38,616 nucleotides of DNA from Kiritimatiellia bacterium (GTDB taxonomy: Bacteria; Verrucomicrobiota; Kiritimatiellia; RFP12; UBA1067). Position 1 is the first letter of the stretch. Each line of letters begins with the position of its first letter. Shown here piece after piece: positions 37,090 through 38,616 of the stretch. The notes below the pieces were generated by a model that made no database searches, had not been told where the DNA came from, and saw only the letters and a program-made list of their open reading frames with translations. Where the stretch lies: NCBI GenBank assembly GCA_024405255.1, contig JAKSOY010000013.1, forward strand, positions 1 through 38,616, given 5' to 3'. Both the position numbers and the translations under genes were made by a program.

Positions 37090-37097
37090 AGTACAAT
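37069..37097 (+). promoter_or_regulatory. rpsO-pnp promoter, -35 box inside the terminator loop
   Basis: TTGACG (37069-37074), exactly 17 nt, TACAAT (37092-37097). The predicted start near 37104 gives a leader of about 140 nt. Confidence 0.8.
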
Positions 37098-37112
37098 ATA
37101 CCCCATTCCTGC

Positions 37113-37209
37113 GACCGTCTTAGGAGATCTCTCCCCGTTGCGGGCGTCCGCCAGTTCTTGCGGATGTTCGAGCTTGCGCACGCGCGCATCGGGTAGGTGT
37201 CGGACGGTC
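37113..37209 (+). promoter_or_regulatory. Structured rpsO leader with alternative pairings
   Basis: GACCGTC (37113-37119) pairs with GACGGTC (37203-37209) and closes a domain of about 97 nt. Inside it, CCGC (37148-37151) can pair either with GCGG at 37140-37143 or with GCGG at 37160-37163, not both. A leader of this kind fits autoregulation by S15, known for rpsO in other bacteria by varied RNA structures. It is not a tRNA: no acceptor, D or anticodon arms can be drawn. Confidence 0.5.
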
Positions 37210-37244
37210 TCAGTAACTAAAAACCTAAAAAAGTTCGAACAAAA

Positions 37245-37508
37245 ATGAGCCAGATTGATAAAGCAGCCGTCCGTTCCGAGTTCCAGCGTCATGACCGCGA
37301 TACGGGATCTTCCGAGGTCCAGATCGCGACGCTGACGAAGAAGATTCAGCTCCTCACGCAGCACCTCAAGGCCAACAAGAAGGATCACAGCTCGCGCTAT
37401 GGTCTTCTGCGCATGGTCAACAACCGCCGTAAACTCCTCGACTACGTCAAGCGCGAGGATGAGGCGAAGTACAAGGATCTGATCGCCAAGCTCGGTCTCC
37501 GCCGCTAA
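37245..37508 (+). CDS. rpsO: 30S ribosomal protein S15
   Basis: 87 residues, close to the usual 88-89. Core motifs are intact: [40 protein letters not shown] and the C-terminus [10 protein letters not shown]15 binds the three-way junction of 16S rRNA helices 20-22. There is no strong Shine-Dalgarno sequence (AAAAAAGTTCGAACAAAA precedes the start), which suits a start controlled by leader structure. pnp begins 17 nt after the stop, the widely conserved rpsO-pnp order. Confidence 0.98.
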   Translation: MSQIDKAAVRSEFQRHDRDTGSSEVQIATLTKKIQLLTQHLKANKKDHSSRYGLLRMVNNRRKLLDYVKREDEAKYKDLIAKLGLRR

Positions 37509-37525
37509 TGGTGTAAAGGAAACGC

Positions 37526-38616
37526 CATGCAAGGTGCTAAGCAGTTTAAGGTTAACATTGCGGGGCAGGACCTCGTCTTCGAGACGGGTTTGCTGGCTCT
37601 GCAGGCCGCGGGCGCGGTGACGTGCTCGTATGGCGACACGACGGTGTTCACCGCCGTGACGAATACCGAGACGCCGCGTGAAGGCATCGACTTCTTCCCG
37701 CTCCAGTGCGAGTATCGCGAGAAGTTCTATGCCGCCGGCAAGTTCCCGGGTGGTTTCTTCAAGCGCGAGCAGCGTCCGACGTCGAAGGAGATTCTCACGG
37801 CCCGCATGTGCGACCGTCCGATTCGTCCGCTCTTCCCGGATGGCTACTACAACGACGTGCAGGTCAACTCCACGCTCATCCAGTCGGATGGTACGCGTGA
37901 GGCCGACTTCCTCGCGGTGAACGCGTCCTCGGCGGCGCTCCATATCAGCGACATTCCGTTCATGGGCCCGATCGGGTGCGTGCGCATCGGTCGCATCGAC
38001 GGCCAGTGGGTGATCAACCCCACGCATGAGCAGAAGGCCAAGAGCGACATCGACCTCCTCTACGCCGGTATCCGCGGCAAGTTCCTGATGATGGAAGGTT
38101 CCGCGGCGGAAATCACCGACGAAGACTTCGTGGCCGCGCTCAAGCGCGCGCACGAGGAAGTCGAGAAGATCATCGATCTCCAGATCGAGATGCGTCGTGC
38201 GCTCGGCAAGCCTGACAAGGTCATCGAAGACGTGCCGCAGCCTGCGGACAAGATGGACTTCATGCGCAAGGAAGGCGGCGAGGCTCTCGCGGCCGCGCTC
38301 CTCATCAAGGGCAAGCTCGAGCGTCAGGGCAAGGTCAGCGCCATCAAGGAAGACCTGCTCGCGAAGGTGAGCGAGAAGTGGCCGGAAGTCGACGCCGTCG
38401 GCTTCGTGCATCTCTTCGACGCCCTCGAGATCGAGACCGTGCGTAAGAACGTGCTCGAGAAGGGCCTCCGCATCGACGGTCGTGCGCAGCACGAGATTCG
38501 TCCGCTCGCGGCTCAGGTCGGCGTGCTGCCGCGCCTTCACGGTTCGGCGATCTTCTCGCGTGGCGAGACGCAGTCGTTCGCGACGGTGACGCTCGGTACG
38601 AAGAAGGACGTCCAGG
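37526..38616 (+). CDS. pnp: Polyribonucleotide nucleotidyltransferase (PNPase), 5' part
   Basis: 363 complete codons before the window ends; full-length PNPase is about 700. AAAGGAA is close upstream of the ATG at 37526. The first RNase PH domain is clear (GDTTVFTAVTNTETPREGID, FFPLQCEYREKFYAAGKFPG, RPIRPLFPDGYYNDVQV), followed by the helical linker and the start of the second RNase PH domain (LRIDGRAQHEIRPLA, VLPRLHGSAIFSRGETQ). PNPase degrades RNA 3' to 5' with phosphate and is part of the degradosome; catalytic Asp residues and the KH/S1 domains lie beyond the window edge. It is cotranscribed with rpsO. Confidence 0.97.

Noticed and set aside
37110..37210. A tRNA or tRNA-like element in the rpsO leader (GTTCGAGC resembles a T-loop)
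   Set aside because: No 5-bp T stem, anticodon arm or acceptor stem can be formed; the long stem better fits a leader.

Overview
The window looks like a chromosomal segment of a GC-rich bacterium from the PVC group, most probably Kiritimatiellota (formerly Verrucomicrobia subdivision 5). This placement is an inference from gene content: giant secreted beta-strand/LamG/PA14 proteins, secreted glycosidase-like proteins, a cytochrome/hydrazine-synthase-like protein fused to a formylglycine-generating-enzyme-like domain, and a Tat-exported Gfo/Idh/MocA oxidoreductase. I saw no tRNA, rRNA, CRISPR array, transposase or phage gene. Almost everything reads on the + strand; the one minus-strand gene is broken.

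Layout. (1) 1-8625: two nearly identical AAA-ATPase/PD-(D/E)XK nuclease genes (the first cut by the window edge) alternate with two large secreted glycan-active candidates, a DUF4450-type protein and a TIM-barrel glycosidase-like protein. (2) 8788-14235: a giant secreted protein with three tandem LamG domains. (3) 14415-23121: a probable operon of a Tat-signal oxidoreductase, the cytochrome/FGE-like fusion, rlmB, a membrane-TPR protein and a DUF486 membrane protein, with short gaps and one ATGA overlap. (4) 23224-24504: rplU-rpmA with its own promoter, leader hairpin and terminator, then a XRE-cupin regulator. (5) 24491-24941 (minus): a degenerate TPR/receiver-domain gene. (6) 25055-30922: a second giant secreted protein, split by an in-frame amber codon where its sister repeats encode glutamine. 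(7) 31013-37021: a third giant secreted protein with a LamG-like and two PA14-like domains. (8) 37056 to the end: a strong terminator whose loop holds the -35 box of the next promoter, a structured leader, rpsO, and the 5' part of pnp.

Working picture (inference): the secreted proteins bind and process complex extracellular glycans, and the periplasmic oxidoreductase and cytochrome-like proteins may act on the products. The most distinctive signals are a shared C-terminal signature (Gly, five mostly hydrophobic residues, terminal Arg) on all three giant proteins, three genes whose start codon lies only 6-7 nt after a -10 box (leaderless mRNAs), the repeat-controlled amber codon, the terminator/promoter overlap, and an L27 lacking the usual lysine-bearing N-terminus.
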